Shown: positions 11,083 to 23,356 of the stretch, piece after piece
Numbering within the stretch: position 1 is the stretch's first letter
Layout: each line of letters begins with the position of its first letter
Assembly (NCBI RefSeq): GCF_030445035.2
Contig: NC_080702.1
Location: 28,040,053-28,104,052, forward strand
Origin: Dasypus novemcinctus
Taxonomy: Eukaryota > Chordata > Mammalia > Cingulata > Dasypodidae
Length of the DNA stretch: 64,000 nt
Reading direction: 5' to 3'
Notes under the pieces: model-generated
Database searches by the model: none
The model's input: only the letters and a program-made list of their open reading frames with translations
Told to the model about the DNA's origin: nothing
Program-made: the position numbers and the translations under genes

Positions 11083-11600
11083 ACAATGTGTGTTGGAGAT
11101 TTGGACCCGAAGGGTATCGGGAATGAAAGAAAGAGAAAAGGGACAAGGAAACAAAGAGAAAGAAAGAGCAAGAGAAAAAGAACCAGACAGCTGGGATCAG
11201 GGGATCTGCGAGTAGAGACTCGTCAGACAACTTTATTGTTTACAAGGGGCTCTCTAAATACCCCAGTCTACGTGACAACAGCAGCAACATGCAGTTATCT
11301 ATGAGCATTACTCATAGCCTAAGGAATTTAGAAAACTCTTACCTCAAGGTACAAAGTCTAAGTGTTCCATTTACTACAAAACACACGTGCTCCTCTTTTC
11401 TTTCAGCCTTGAACAGCTTCATCCCATTTGCCAGGGACTCTTAATTCCTGCATTCCTTAGGTTGCAAGCATAGCCCTGGAGACAGCAGGTCTCTCCTCTT
11501 GAGGCCACTGTGCCTCAGTTTCCTACGAATCTGAACCTAATGGCCCCAACTGTAAACTCAGTAAATCACTCACCTGTCACCATGACCAGCCCCCCCTAAC
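11083..11600 (-). repeat. Older LTR related to the first provirus (right boundary uncertain)
   Basis: On the minus strand it carries AATAAA (11229-11235), then TTGTCTGACGAG, CAGATCCCCTGATCCC, a long C/T-rich stretch and TTTCATTCCCGATACC. These occur in the same order as the R-U5 part of the LTRs at 1-264 and 6033-6464. No internal retroviral sequence adjoins it, so it looks like a solo LTR. I could not find a convincing TSD, and the U3 end near 11600 is a guess. Confidence 0.6.
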
Positions 11601-11652
11601 ATCCTCCAGGACTTTTCCACTAGCCCACCGCAGCCTTTAAAAACCCCTGCTG

Positions 11653-11964
11653 TCCACTAGTAATGGAAGAAAGTGTAGCTTTGATCTCGAGAAAGTGGCC
11701 ACGGGAGCTGCTGAGGGCAGGGGGAGGGAAGAAGAGAGGATGTGGGGCATTTTGGGGACTTGGAGTTGTCCTGAATGATACTGCAGGGTCAGATGCTGGA
11801 CATTCTATAGCCCGCCATGACCCACTGAATGGACTGGGGGAGAGTGTCAACTACAATGTAAGCTACAATCCAGGCGGTGCAGCCGTGCTCCAAGATGTAT
11901 TCACCCAATGCAATGAATGTGCCCCAGGGAAAAAATAGAATAAAAAAATATATATGAGAAAAAA
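11653..11964 (+). mobile_element. 5'-truncated LINE-1 tail
   Basis: It matches the same 3' UTR end as the copies at 8594, 15600 and 38460. It is bounded by near-identical flanks, AAAACCCCTGCTG at about 11639 and AAAACACCCCTGCTG at about 11965, which I read as a target-site duplication. Confidence 0.78.
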
Positions 11965-11979
11965 CAAAACACCCCTGCT

Positions 11980-13040
11980 GCCCTTTGTTTCAGAGGAGCA
12001 GAGTTCCAGGCTCTCTCCCCGCCGGCAGCAGTCCTTGAAGGAACTCATTCTTGAGTATTTTAACACCGTCCAGCTCAGTCTTTTCTTGGACCATCTGCAA
12101 CTTTCCAGAGCTCCGCAGTCTTCTCTCGGGATGGAGGCTCCTTTTCCGTGGGGGGAGCAGGCTGGGACCCCTCAGAGGGAGGTTCCAAAGAAAGAACCTC
12201 CTGGGCCCCCGCCAGCCTCCCTCGAGACCCACCTCAGCCTCTGCTTCCCAGTCAAGGTTGCTCACAAGCGCTGGGCACCACTGGCATTTACTGAGACAAA
12301 CCCAGTGTTTAAACAACCTGGCAAAGTCATTCAAACCCAGTGTGTACGGAGAAGGGAGAAAACTGCAGGGCACTTTTTATAGGTCCACAAGAAAACCCAG
12401 GAGATCTATGTATCTTTTAAAAATAAATTTAAAAATACATTTAAAAAAACCCACGAGTATTCCTTTCAGAAAATAAAGGTGTTGGTTAATGATTGCTTCG
12501 TGGCAACAATCATATTTGAACATCTCTAGATGTGGCAGAGCTCATCTCATAGCAATTAAAATCCAAAGTTTGGAGAACAGGAAACAGAACAGAATTATCC
12601 ACTGACACAAATTCTCCACTCTGCAATCAAGAGGAAACTGGTACCTTATTTTTCATTTTTTATTTTATTTTTTGTAATTCACCTATTTATCCGTGATGCT
12701 ATTTTTGGGGTGGAATTGTATTCATTTTCCTGAAAGTGGAAAAGAACTTTCATTTCCTAAGATTCCTTTCTCCAATAGCGTGCTCAAGGTTAAGTCCTGG
12801 AATTCCGTTTCTTAACACCCAAAAGAACAGAACAGACCTGAGAAACTACTTACTACGCATGTTCTGGGGAAGGAAACATAGTTAATAATAATTTTTTTTA
12901 AACAAAGGAGTGTAAGAACTGAAATTTTTCATTTTTTCTCTGAAATTCACCTCTGTCTTGCCTCTTCAGCAATATTTTATCTTATCTTTCAAGCCTTGTT
13001 AATTAAGTATATTTTACACTTAATAACTGAAATTGAATAA
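11980..13040. other. No gene seen
   Basis: Moderately GC-rich to about 12400, then AT-rich. Open frames here on both strands lack family features, conserved splice patterns or start contexts that would support an exon. Confidence 0.4.
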
Positions 13041-13049
13041 GCCATTTCG

Positions 13050-14720
13050 GGTGACACGGGGGGTGGGGGCGCTGAGCTGGAGCCCAGACCTGGGGACTCC
13101 CCTCCGCCTGGGTCATCTCACCGCGGGGCGCCGTCCCCCACCTGCTCACAGACCTGCTCCCTGGACCCCTGCCACCTACACTGATGGCGCCCGCACCCCT
13201 GGGTCTGCAGTGCTTTCTGCTTTGCAGGATGTTACACCCCCACACTGGGTTGTTTGACACCCCCCCCCCCCCATTGCTCCCTTCACTATCTCTGGGAAGG
13301 AATCATTTGCCTTTTCCTCTCCATGGAGGTCAGAGGAGGGGGACAATCAACGTGTGTCCAAGGAATTAAAACCGGGTTTGGAGAAGAGAAAATTTCCAGA
13401 GTGCCTCCCCCCACGCCCACCCCCAGAAGTGAGCTTTGTAGGAATAGCTTCCAGCCAGAAATTCCAGGAGGTCTGACAAGGAGATAACGCAGGGACTGGT
13501 ATTCACTAGACTCTCCAAAAAAGGCAGCTCGGGGCATCCGGGGTCAACCCCGGGCAGATAAGGGTAGGAGGGGGGTGGGTGCAAAGGGCAGCCTTTAGCA
13601 CTAAGGATCCCAAAGAGCAACCCCAACTCCAAATGCGCCCTGTAGGATGCCTGTGCTCAGGCCGAAGCAGGGAGGAGAGGCCCAAGGGTTTTACACCAGG
13701 GGAGTCAGTTTATTCTCTGCTTTCCTCTCCTGTAAAGCAGTCACAAAGGTAGATCTTTTAAAAAGGGCCGTCCGTGGAAAATGACAATTAAAATACTGCA
13801 GCTGTCTGAAAGGGAGCGTGCAGGAAAGGGACAAGGACGTGAGCTGGAGGGGGAAAGTTAGCTTTCAGGAATGCGGGGAAGGGTCTGGGGTTCTGGGGAT
13901 TTCGCGCCAGCCCTGGGAAGCGCCGTCCAGGAAAAGGCTAACCTGGGGCGACGAGACGTGGAGCTGGAGGTCTCAGTGGACACCGGGTCCCCCTGGGAGA
14001 AGGAGGGGCTGGGGACGCCTCCCACCCCCCATCGGGCTCACTCCCCGCGGGATCCTTGGGGGGAGGGGTCCTGAGAGCACCTCCCCATCCCGCGAACCCC
14101 ACGGACCGAGCGGGGACCCTCCCCCGAGGACCCCCAATGCTCACCCCCGAGTCCTCTGAGGCGGGGGTCGCAGAGCTGGGCGGGGAGGGCGCGGGGACGG
14201 GGCAGGACGCCCGGGCTCCCGCTGCCCGCCCGGCCCCACCCCGCGGGCCGAGGGGGCTGGAGTCCAAGCGCCCCCCCAGGTCGACGCGGGTCCCGAGACC
14301 CCGGCCCGCGGCGCGGAGGGGACCCGGGGTCGCGCGCCCTCCTCCCCGCCAGGCTCGGGACCCCCGGCCCCGCGCACTCACCATTTCCGCCTGCCGAGGC
14401 CCCCGGCCCGTACAGGGGACGGACAGGACGACGGGGGCGCGGGCAGGGCCTCCCGGGGCCGCTCGGGGCAGGAGAGACCCGTGCGCGCGCGCGGGGAGGA
14501 GCCGGCGCGTCCACGTGGCTGCCCACGGAGCTCCTGATTGGCCAGCGCCTCAGGCCCCGCCCCGGCTTCCCTCATTGGACAGGGCCCGTGGACCCCGCCC
14601 CCTGGAGCCTGAGTGACAGGAGGACCGGAGGGCACGTGACGGTGAGAAGCCAGGGGGCGGGGACCGAGCCGGGGGCGGGGCGGGGCGGGGCGGGGTCTCG
14701 GCCTCCCCGGGGACTTCTGC
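13050..14720. promoter_or_regulatory. CpG island, probable promoter
   Basis: Very GC- and CpG-rich compared with the AT-rich surroundings, most strongly at 13900-14700. The right end holds tandem GC boxes (GGGGCGGGG repeated at about 14670-14695), two CCAAT boxes reading on the minus strand (about 14537 and 14573), and an E-box CACGTG at 14633-14638. The CCAAT boxes and the first-exon candidate at 14382 both favour minus-strand transcription. CpG islands often fire in both directions. Confidence 0.75.
14382..14540 (-). other. Candidate first exon of a minus-strand gene (KRAB zinc-finger-like arrangement)
   Basis: On the minus strand the sequence reads GGAAATG followed at once by GTGAGTGCGCG, a strong splice donor (14376-14381), inside the CpG island and downstream of CCAAT and GC boxes. 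A first exon ending exactly in its ATG is typical of KRAB zinc-finger genes. Such genes lie near MAN2B1 in other mammals, from memory. No KRAB or C2H2 exon is visible between here and position 1, so the identity is an inference from arrangement alone. The transcription start is approximate. Confidence 0.35.
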
Positions 14721-14869
14721 ATTCTGGCACAACTGACTCTTCGCCTCTGGGAAGGAGCACAAGCAACTTCTCTCAATCTACTCCTACGTTCAACCAGGAA
14801 AGCTGAAATCTTAAGGGAATAAGATTATTAGCGCTTGAAAACACTGCTGTGAGCTGGCATCAATACCCC

Positions 14870-15420
14870 ATAAAGGAAACAGAAAGGAGAGAAAGCAAAC
14901 AATTGCACCAGCTCCGAGAGAAGCAGCCTGCTTCATCCAGTTCACAGAGAAAATCCTCTTCCAGAGGGTGAGACAGCTCCCAGCTCGAGGGCCCAAGGCC
15001 GAAATGCGCCCAGGGCGGCTCAGTCCCGGGGATGGGCAGACACTGCGAGCTCAGCGTGCCCTCCGCTGCCTTCCTCACCGAGGGGAAACTCTCCCTCCTC
15101 CGGGGTCTTCATTTTAACCCGCCAGGAAACTCTCACGTGCAATCAGGTTAGGTTCCCACCTAAGTACATTCTCAAAGTCCTAAACCCGTTCTCCAGGAGA
15201 CAGCCCAAAGGAGCCAGACTTCCATGGGCTGTCTCAGTGTACAGAAATGGCATCTGCCTCCACCTACTCTGCGAGCCAAAACCCAAATCCTGTCCAAATA
15301 AGGCCCCCAGGCAACCAAAATACAGCCTCAGAAACGACCAGCCCCCCAGCAACCGCATCTGCAGGTGGTCTTTGGCCCTCTGATGTGCTGTGCTTCCTCT
15401 CGGCGCTCACAGCTCCATCT
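14870..15420. repeat. Second copy of a diverged duplicated segment
   Basis: Blocks such as AGAAGCAGCCTGCTTCA, TCTCCAGGAGACAGCCCAAA and GCATCTGCAGGTGGTCTT recur in the same order at about 10490-10920. The two copies are about 4.4 kb apart and flank the CpG island. They may be a local duplication or two copies of an unrecognised repeat. Confidence 0.5.
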
Positions 15421-15595
15421 GTGGTGGTTCTGAGCGGCTGCAGGCCACCTCCTGGGCAGGGCAGGCTCCCTGGGAAGAACCAATGGGACTTCACTCACCT
15501 TGTTCTGCAGGTTCAAGAGCCTCAGCAGAGTTGGAAACCCCACTCTCTGGGTCGTTGGACTTACCCAGGTCAGCTAACAGGGTGGTGAGGATGGT

Positions 15596-16178
15596 CAACC
15601 ACACACCAGGGAACCCAGAGTCTACAGCTGCAAGCAGGAGAATTACATCCATCAGCCATGTGGGATCTTAAGCCATCTCTCCATTGAGAGGTGGAGTGGA
15701 CATCGCCGTTCTAGGGTCTTCAGGATGGAGGAATAAAATATGGATTAGAGTGGACCTACTGGTATTCTACTATAGAAATATTGTGACCCTAGCAATGGAA
15801 GAAACTATATCATTGATGTGGAGACAGTGGCCACGGGAGTAGTTGAAGGCAGGGAGAGGGAAAAGAAGTGTGATATTGGGGCATTTTCCGGACTTGGAGT
15901 TGTCCTGAATGATACTGCAGGGTAGATGCTGGACAGTATATATCCTGCCATAATCCACTGAATGGACTGGGGGAGAGTGTAAACTACAACATAAACTATA
16001 ATCCGTGTTGTGTAGCAATGCTCCAGAAAGCACTCATCAAATGCAATGAAAGTAGCACAATAATGAAAGAAGTTGTCGATATGGGAGGAGTGGGGAGTGG
16101 GGTACATAGGAACCTCATATACTTTTTAATGTAACATTTTATGTGATCCACGTATCTTAAAAAAAAAAAAAAAAAAAA
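15596..16178 (+). mobile_element. 5'-truncated LINE-1 3' UTR with poly(A)
   Basis: It matches the LINE-1 3' end copies at 29100-29640 and 38400-38750 in order: the CACACACCAGGGA segment, GGAGGAATAAAATATGG, GACTGGGGGAGAGTG, TTTTTAATGTAACATTT, then a poly(A) run at 16159-16178. Confidence 0.82.
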
Positions 16179-16189
16179 GATTAGTTCCC

Positions 16190-17398
16190 TACTCCAGGAA
16201 GGAAGGGAAAAGAAATAGGAGAAAGCTCCTCCTTCTACTATAGTAGAATGCAAAATATTAAATGGACAATTTGAGGGGTGTTAAAAAATCATCACTTCAT
16301 AATATCAAAACTAATAAGGCTTCTAGCAAGAATCACCAATGGATGTTAAAAACAAGTCAGATGAGGCACAGGATATCTACATTGCCTCAAAGAAGAAAGT
16401 CAGGGTAACAGCAAGGGAAATGAAAATGAGACAAAATAAATGACATAAAAATGTCAGAAAGTACTAATAGAGGTAATAAAAGAAAGGAAAAGTAAGTAAA
16501 ATATGAATATTATCACAGTCCTTGAAGAAAGAAAAAGCAGTGGAACATAGCTAAGGTGATGCATGAGAAAACACCAGGAATGGACAAGGACCCCAAACTA
16601 CACACGTTGAAAAGGATTCCTGGTACCTGGGAATGATCTATTCCAACCAGGAAACATCATTATATTTCAAAGAGAAGATAAAATCTCCAAGACAAGACCC
16701 CAGGAAGAAAATAGTCAAATAACTTATAAAAGCAAAAGAATTAGACTCTTCAAAACCAACACACAAAACACTAACACTGGAGAAGCATTTAAAAAAACCA
16801 AAAACTTAAAGTGTCAACTAAGGATTGTCCAAACAGCCAAAATGTCCTTCAAATGTTAAGGCTTTAGAAAAACCCTTATCCACATGTGAGAACTTAAGAA
16901 ATTCTGCACCCATCAGCCCTTCTTGAGCCAGACTAGAGGATGAACTTCATCCAAACAAGTGACAAGTGGGACATTTTCACCATAAGGACTACTGGTGACC
17001 AGATAAAAACATACGAATAGACATCTAAGACTCAATCAAAGGCGGGGGTGAGGAAAGACTAAAATACAAATGTCACAAATTCTGACAGGGTAGAATTAAT
17101 ATAATTAAAAATGAGAGGAGGAGTGAAAGGGGCAAAGGAAAAAATGTAAGGCAATTTGAGAGCATTAAAGGATATAAAAACAAATCTGATAAAACAGATT
17201 GCAAAAGGTTAAATCAAAAAACAGAATTAATGGTAGTAATAAAAGTGTAAGCACAAAGATGACAACTTGAACAAAAATACAAAACTTCCTAAATAACCAA
17301 AAATGTGCAAATCATAGAGCCAAGATCACATACTCATAGAGAAACATAGAAAATACAACAAAATATACATATTTATTAAACTTTTAACAATTGAGACC
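16190..17398. other. No gene seen; AT-rich, possibly very old LINE-1
   Basis: A-rich sequence with short, broken frames. The composition suggests ancient plus-strand LINE-1, but I cannot anchor it to a domain. Confidence 0.35.
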
Positions 17399-17413
17399 AA
17401 GCACTCCATTCTT

Positions 17414-18101
17414 TTTTTTTTAATTTTTTATTCATTTTTTTTTAAATTACATTAAAAAAATATGAAGTCCCATTCAACCCCACTGCCCCCACCCCCACTC
17501 CCCCCACAGCAACACTCTCTCCCATCATCATGACACATCCATTGCACCTGGTAAGTACATCTCTGGACATCGCTGCACCCCATAGTCAATGGTCCACATC
17601 ATAGCCCACACTCTCCCACGTTCCATCCAGTGGGCCCTGGGGGGATCTACAATGTCCCGTAGTTGTCCATGAAGCACCACCCAGGACAACTCCAAGTCCC
17701 AAAAATGCCTCCCCATCTCATCTCTTCCTCCCATTCCCCACACCCAGCAGCCACCATGGCCACCCTTCCCACACCAATGCCACATTTTCTCTGTGGACAT
17801 TGGATTGGTTGTGTCCATTGCACATCTATGTCAAGTGGGGGCTTAGATTCCACATGGATACTGGATGCAATCCTCCTGCTTTCAGTTGTAGGCACTCTAG
17901 GCTCCATGGTGTGCTGGTTGACCTTCTTCAACTCCATGTTAGCTGAGTGGGGTAAGTCCAATAAATCAGAGTGTAGGAGCTGAAGTCTGTTGAGGCTCAG
18001 GGCCTGGCTGTCATATTGTCAGTCCAGAGATTCAAATCCCCTAAATATATCTTAAACCCCAACACCAACTACAATTCCAGTAAAGTAGCATGAAAGTCTT
18101 G
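17414..18101 (-). mobile_element. LINE-1 3' end inserted in reverse, with 15-bp TSD
   Basis: The reverse complement matches the local LINE-1 3' UTR. The poly(T) at its left is the poly(A) tail. The duplication AAGCACTCCATTCTT occurs at 17399-17413 and 18102-18116 and is perfect. About 690 nt of LINE-1 lie between the two copies. Confidence 0.92.
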
Positions 18102-19037
18102 AAGCACTCCATTCTTAACAAATGTAAATGGCTTTAAAGCACCTTTTAAAGAAAGAGATTTTCAAGTGTGCTCATGCAAAAAAAAAAGATGCATATTTGT
18201 ATATGCTATATGCAAGAGACACACCTAAAATGAAATGATTCAGAAAGGCAAAGAGTAAAGGGATGGACAAAAATTTACCAGGCAAATGGAAACAAAAAGG
18301 AACAAGAGTATCTATTCTGATATGAGGCAGAGCAGAATTCAAATCCAAAAGCACTAAAAGGACACTTTTGGATGCTACAAGTCACAACTCAAAATGAAGA
18401 TATAACACTTATTTACAGTATATATTTCACAGACGCTGATGGAAATCCACTTTTTTATAATAGAGAATAATCATTCCTCTCAATTGCTAAAGGCAAATTT
18501 TAAAGAAGATAGCCATTGATCATTTATGAAGAAGTTTTGAATCACAGAAGTGTTGCGACTCTGGCAGGGGAGGATCACTGGCGGGGGTGGGGGGTGGGAT
18601 AATTAAATAGATATTTTTTTCAAAAAAGAAAATCAACAAGCTCTCTCAAAGCACACCTAAAGGAGAGGGACTGTAAGCCTCCAATAGCATACTTGGGGTT
18701 CCTGGTGAGGTGTGGGTGCTCTCTCTCTGGAAATTAAGAGTCATTGTTTTCTGTGCAGACCTGGTTCAACAAGGACCCACTTGAATCTCCTACCAGACCT
18801 CTCAGGCAGCTTTCCTGCTGCTTGGGAGAGAGGGAAGTGAGGAAGGGACAAAAGGGGGAATTTCAAATCCCTAAAGCATTTTATTTGACTACAAACAGGA
18901 TTCCTAGCTTTAAATGTTCCATAGTATTTGGTTGGTTTTTCCTTCGTCTTTATCCCCCCAAGGCCCTTTTTTCTTTCTTTCTCTTTTTCTTTTTTCTGCT
19001 TACTTCCCCACTCCCTTTTGTTCCTTTTTGCCCCTTC

Positions 19038-19120
19038 CTTCTTTCCTTCCTTCCTTCCTTCCTTCCTTCCTTCCTTCCTTCCTTCCTTCCTTCCTTCCTT
19101 CCTTCCTTCCTTCCTTCCTT
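19038..19120 (+). repeat. (TTCC)n microsatellite
   Basis: About twenty near-perfect tetranucleotide repeats directly abut the tail of the reverse SINE at 19121. They probably grew from that SINE's A-rich tail. Confidence 0.95.
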
Positions 19121-19538
19121 TCAGATTTATTTATTTATTTCTCTCCCTTTCCCCTCCCCCTCCCACACCCGCTCTGGTTGTCTGTTCTCTGTGTCTATTT
19201 GCTGCGTCTTCTTCTTTGTCCACTTTTGTTGTTGTCAGCCGCACGGGAATCTGTGTTTCTTATTGTTGCGTCATCTTGTGTCAGCTCTCCGTGTGTGCAG
19301 CACCATTCCGGGGCAGGCTGCACTTTCTTTCGCGCTGGGCAGCTCTCCTTACTGGGGCGCACTCCTTGCACATGGGGCTCCCCTATGCAGGGACACCCCT
19401 GCGTGGCAAGGCACTCCTTGTGTGCATCAGCACTGCATGTGGGCCAGCTCCACATGGGTCAAGGAGGCCCGGGGTTTGAACCGCAGACCTCCCATATGGT
19501 AGATGGACGCCCCAACCACTTGGCCAAGTTTGTTTCCC
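19121..19538 (-). mobile_element. DAS-type SINE, reverse
   Basis: It is the reverse complement of the family consensus, from the (ATTT)n tail on the left to the GGCCAAGTTTGTTTCCC end on the right. It lies in the 5' UTR of the large LINE-1. Confidence 0.9.
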
Positions 19539-20072
19539 TTCTCTGCTTTCTTTATTCTTCTTCCATTAGGTGCTACAGGGAGAGCTTCACATTTGCTGTA
19601 TTTCCTCATCCTCCATTTACTCTTTTCTGTGTGTGTTGATTTTGACCATCAACACTATTCCCTTTCCTCTACATCTTTCTATCCTCCATCATAGATTGTT
19701 TGTCTTACATTACACCTCTCTTTGTTACGCCCTTATCTTTTTGACTTTTTATTAGTAATACCTTTGTTCTGTTTTCTGTCTTATATTCACTCTTTATATT
19801 ATTGTCCTCTCTTTTCTCTTTCACTCTCTCCTGAACAGACAGGCCTTATAATTCACACTGTATTTGTCCCCATATTCAGATTTTTATGTACTCTAGTTTT
19901 CTTACTGTTATAACTCGACACACCTTACAGGAGTCTAATATCCATTCTCCTGGATCCCACAGGGTTCCTCTATTAATATTTACTATCAATACTACTATTA
20001 TTCATTGTCTTTTCTTACTCCTTTTGCTTTCTCTGGCCCTATTATTTTCCTTCAAGGGAACTTAGCCAACAA

Positions 20073-21530
20073 CATGGAAATAGAATAAGAAGAACAAAAT
20101 GACAAAGAGAAGACTTAACACACACACAAAAACAACAACTAATTAAAATCCAAACTAGACAAGGAAGCTAAGCAACTGACTAAACCCATCAAGATAAAAT
20201 GACCAGACAGCAACAAAAAACTACAAACCAAACCAATAATCATGAAAACACGACCCAATCCAATGAACAAACAAAAAACCAGGAAGAGGGGCAGAACATG
20301 AACAAGAAATTAAAGATTTCAAAACATATATTAGGGACCAATTTGATGAGGTGAAAGAAGAGATTAAGAATATGAAGAGGGAAACGGACTTTGGCCCAGT
20401 GGTTAGGGCGTCCGTCTACCATATGGGAGGCCCGCGGTTCAAACCCCGGGCCTCCTTGACCCGTGTGGAGCTGGCCATGTGCAGCGCTGATGCGCGCAAG
20501 GAGTGCCGTGCCACGCGAGGGTGTCCCCCGCGTGGGGGAGCCCCACGCGCAAGGAGTGCGCCCGTGAGGAGAGCCGCCCAGCGTGAAAAGAAAGAGCAGC
20601 CTGCCCAGGAATGGCGCTGCCCACACTTCCCGTGCTGCTGACGACAACAGAAGCGGACAAAGAAACAAGACGCAGCAAATAGACACCAAGAACAGACAAC
20701 CAGGGGAGGGGGGGGAATTAAATAAATAAATAAATCTTAAAAAAAAAAAAAGAATATGAAGAAAACAATTGGAGAGAATACAAAAGAAGTTGCAATCATA
20801 CACAAAAATATAATGGATATCATGGTGATGAACAGCACAATTCAAGAAATCAAAAATACACTCTCAGCAAAGAGCAGCAGATGCGAAGAGGCAGAGGAGA
20901 TATTAAGTGATGTGGAAGACAGTACATCTGAAATCAAACAGATAGTAGAACTGGTTGATAAAAAAGATAGAAAAAATCCAGCAGGGGCTTAGGGACTGGA
21001 ATGACAATGCAAAACATGCAAACATACATATTATAAGCATCCCAGAATGAGAAGGGATGGGAAAGGGGACAGAAGGGGTGTTGGAGGAAATAATGGCAGA
21101 AAACTTCACAAACCTATTGAGGGAGATGGATGTACATGTCTAGGAAGCACAACGCACCCCAAACACCAGAAATCCCAACAGGCCTATCCCAAGACATATA
21201 CTTGTCAAATTATCCAATCCACAAGATGAAGAAAAAATACTAAAAGCAGCCAGAGAAAAGAGAACCTTCACATAAAAAGGAGGGTCCATAAGATTAAGTG
21301 CTGATTTCTCATCTGAAACCATGGAGGCAAGAAGGCAGTGGTATGACATAGTCAAGGTACTAAAAGAAAAGAATTTCCAACCTAGAATACTTTATCCAGA
21401 AAAGTTAGCATTCACAAATGATGGAGGTTCAAAATATTCACAGATAAACAGAAACTAAGAGAGTATGCCAACAAGAATCCTGCCCTCAAGAAATACTAAC
21501 AGGAGTTCAGCAGGAAGAAAGAAAAAAAAC
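20073..21530 (+). pseudogene. LINE-1 ORF1 remnant
   Basis: Broken frames encode a Lys/Glu-rich coiled-coil segment (20280-20990) and part of the RNA-binding and C-terminal domains (20990-21420). These include NIHIISIPE-like and KAAREKR-like blocks known from LINE-1 ORF1 proteins. Intact ORF1 binds LINE-1 RNA as a trimer. This copy is interrupted by a SINE and stop codons. Confidence 0.75.
20379..20749 (+). mobile_element. DAS-type SINE with 13-bp TSD
   Basis: Consensus-like copy from GGAAACGGACTTTGGCCC to an (AAAT)n plus poly(A) tail. It is flanked by AAGAATATGAAGA at 20366-20378 and 20750-20762. The B-box GGTTCAAACCC is intact. It splits the LINE-1 ORF1. Confidence 0.93.
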
Positions 21531-23356
21531 AAGAGAGACAGAGTTGGAGGAGAGTGTAGGAGCAACTAAAAAGACAAAAACAGAAAAAGAAAATCAAACA
21601 AAATATGACAAACACAGATCAAAAGAGAATATGGCTAATATAAGTAGTTCCTTGAAAGTAATAACACTGAATGTCAATGGATTAAACTCACCTGTCAAGA
21701 GACTCAGACTGGAAGATTGGATAAGGAAATATGACCCATCTATATGCTGTCTGCAAGAAACACATCTTAGACCAAGGGATTCGAGGAGGTTGAAAGTGAA
21801 TGGCTGGAAAACAATCTTACAAGCAAACAATAACTAAAAAAGGGCAGGAGTAGCTATATTAATATCAGACAAAATAGACTTTAAATGCAAAACAATTGTG
21901 AGAGACAAAGATGGACACTACATATTAGTGAAAGGGATAATCTTTCAAGAAGAAAGAACAATCATAAACATTTATGCTCCTAACAAGGGTGCCTCCAAAT
22001 ATGTGAGGCAAACACTGGGAAAACTAAGTGAAGAAATAGATGCCTCTACAGTTATAGTAGGGGGCTTTAATACAGCACTATCAACTTTGGACAGAACATC
22101 TCAAAAGAGAATAGATAAAGAAACAAAGACTTTGAACCATATATTAGAAGAGCTGGATCTGATAGACATATACAGAACATTACACCCAAATACAGCAGGA
22201 TATACATTCTTCTCAAGTGCACAGGGATCATTCTCAAAGATAGACCACAAGATAGGCCACAGAAAGAGTCTCGATGAATTCAGAAAGATAGAAATCATAC
22301 AAAATAATATCTCTGCAAGGGCCAGAGACCCAGATTTGGCACCACGATTTGGAAGTTAAACAACACACTCTTAGGAAAACAATGGGTCAAGGAGGAAATC
22401 TCAAAAGAAATTAATAACTACCTTGAAACTAATGAAAATGATATCACAACATATCCAAACTTTATGGGATGCAGCAAAAGAAGAACTGAAAGGGAAATTT
22501 ATAGCCAGAAATTCATACATCAAAAAAGAAGAAAGAGCTAAAGTTAAAGAACTAAATGCACACTTGGAGGAATTAGTTAAAACAACACCACCAACAACAA
22601 CAAACTAACCCCAAAGAAGAAGAAAGAAAGAAATGACAAAGATCTGAGCAAAACTAAATGAAATAGAAAATAAGAAAGCACTTGAAAAAATAAACAAAAC
22701 CAAGAGCTGGCTCTTTGAGAAAATCAAATAAAATTGACAAACCCTTAGCTAGATTATCAAAGAAAAAAAGAGAGAAGATGCAAATACACAAAATAAGAAA
22801 TGAGAAAGGAGATATCATCACTGATCCCATAGAAATAAAGACTATCCTAAGAGGATATTTTGAAAAACTATATTCCAACAAAAACAACAATTTAGAGGAA
22901 ATGGACAAATTCCTAGAAACATATAAGCAGGCTACATTGACAAAAGAAGAAGTTGACGATCTCAACCAACCAATCACAAGTAAAGAGATAGAATCAGTCA
23001 TTAAAAACCTCCCAACTAAAAAGAGCCCTAGGCCAGACGGCTTCACAGGTGAATTCAACAAAACATTCTGGAAAGACCTAACACCAATATGCTTAAACAC
23101 TTCCAAAAAAATTGAAGCAGAAGGAACATTGCCTAACTCATTCTATCATGCCAACATTACTCTAGTACCAAAGCCAAGCAAAGACACCACAAGAAAGGAA
23201 AATCACAGACCAATCTCTCCAATGAATCTTGACATGAAAATCTTCAACAAAATACTTGCTAATCGTATTTAACAACACGTTAAACAAATTATACACCATG
23301 ACCAAGAGGGTTCATTCTTGGTATGCAAGGATGGCTCAACATAAGGAAATCAATCA

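Noticed and set aside
13818..14806. Several 70-186-codon frames on both strands in the CpG island
   Set aside because: High GC content removes stop codons by chance. None shows domain features or supported splice structure apart from the single exon-1 candidate.
19038..19120. CRISPR-like regular repeat
   Set aside because: It is a plain tetranucleotide microsatellite with no spacers.
18744..19639. Long overlapping plus-strand frames of up to 252 codons rich in Pro-Ser-Phe-Leu repeats
   Set aside because: They are the translation of the (TTCC)n microsatellite and the reverse SINE within a LINE-1 5' UTR.
20379..20480. tRNA-like heads with A and B boxes at many sites
   Set aside because: Each is followed by a SINE body and (AAAT)n tail, and most are flanked by TSDs, so they are retroposons and not tRNA genes.
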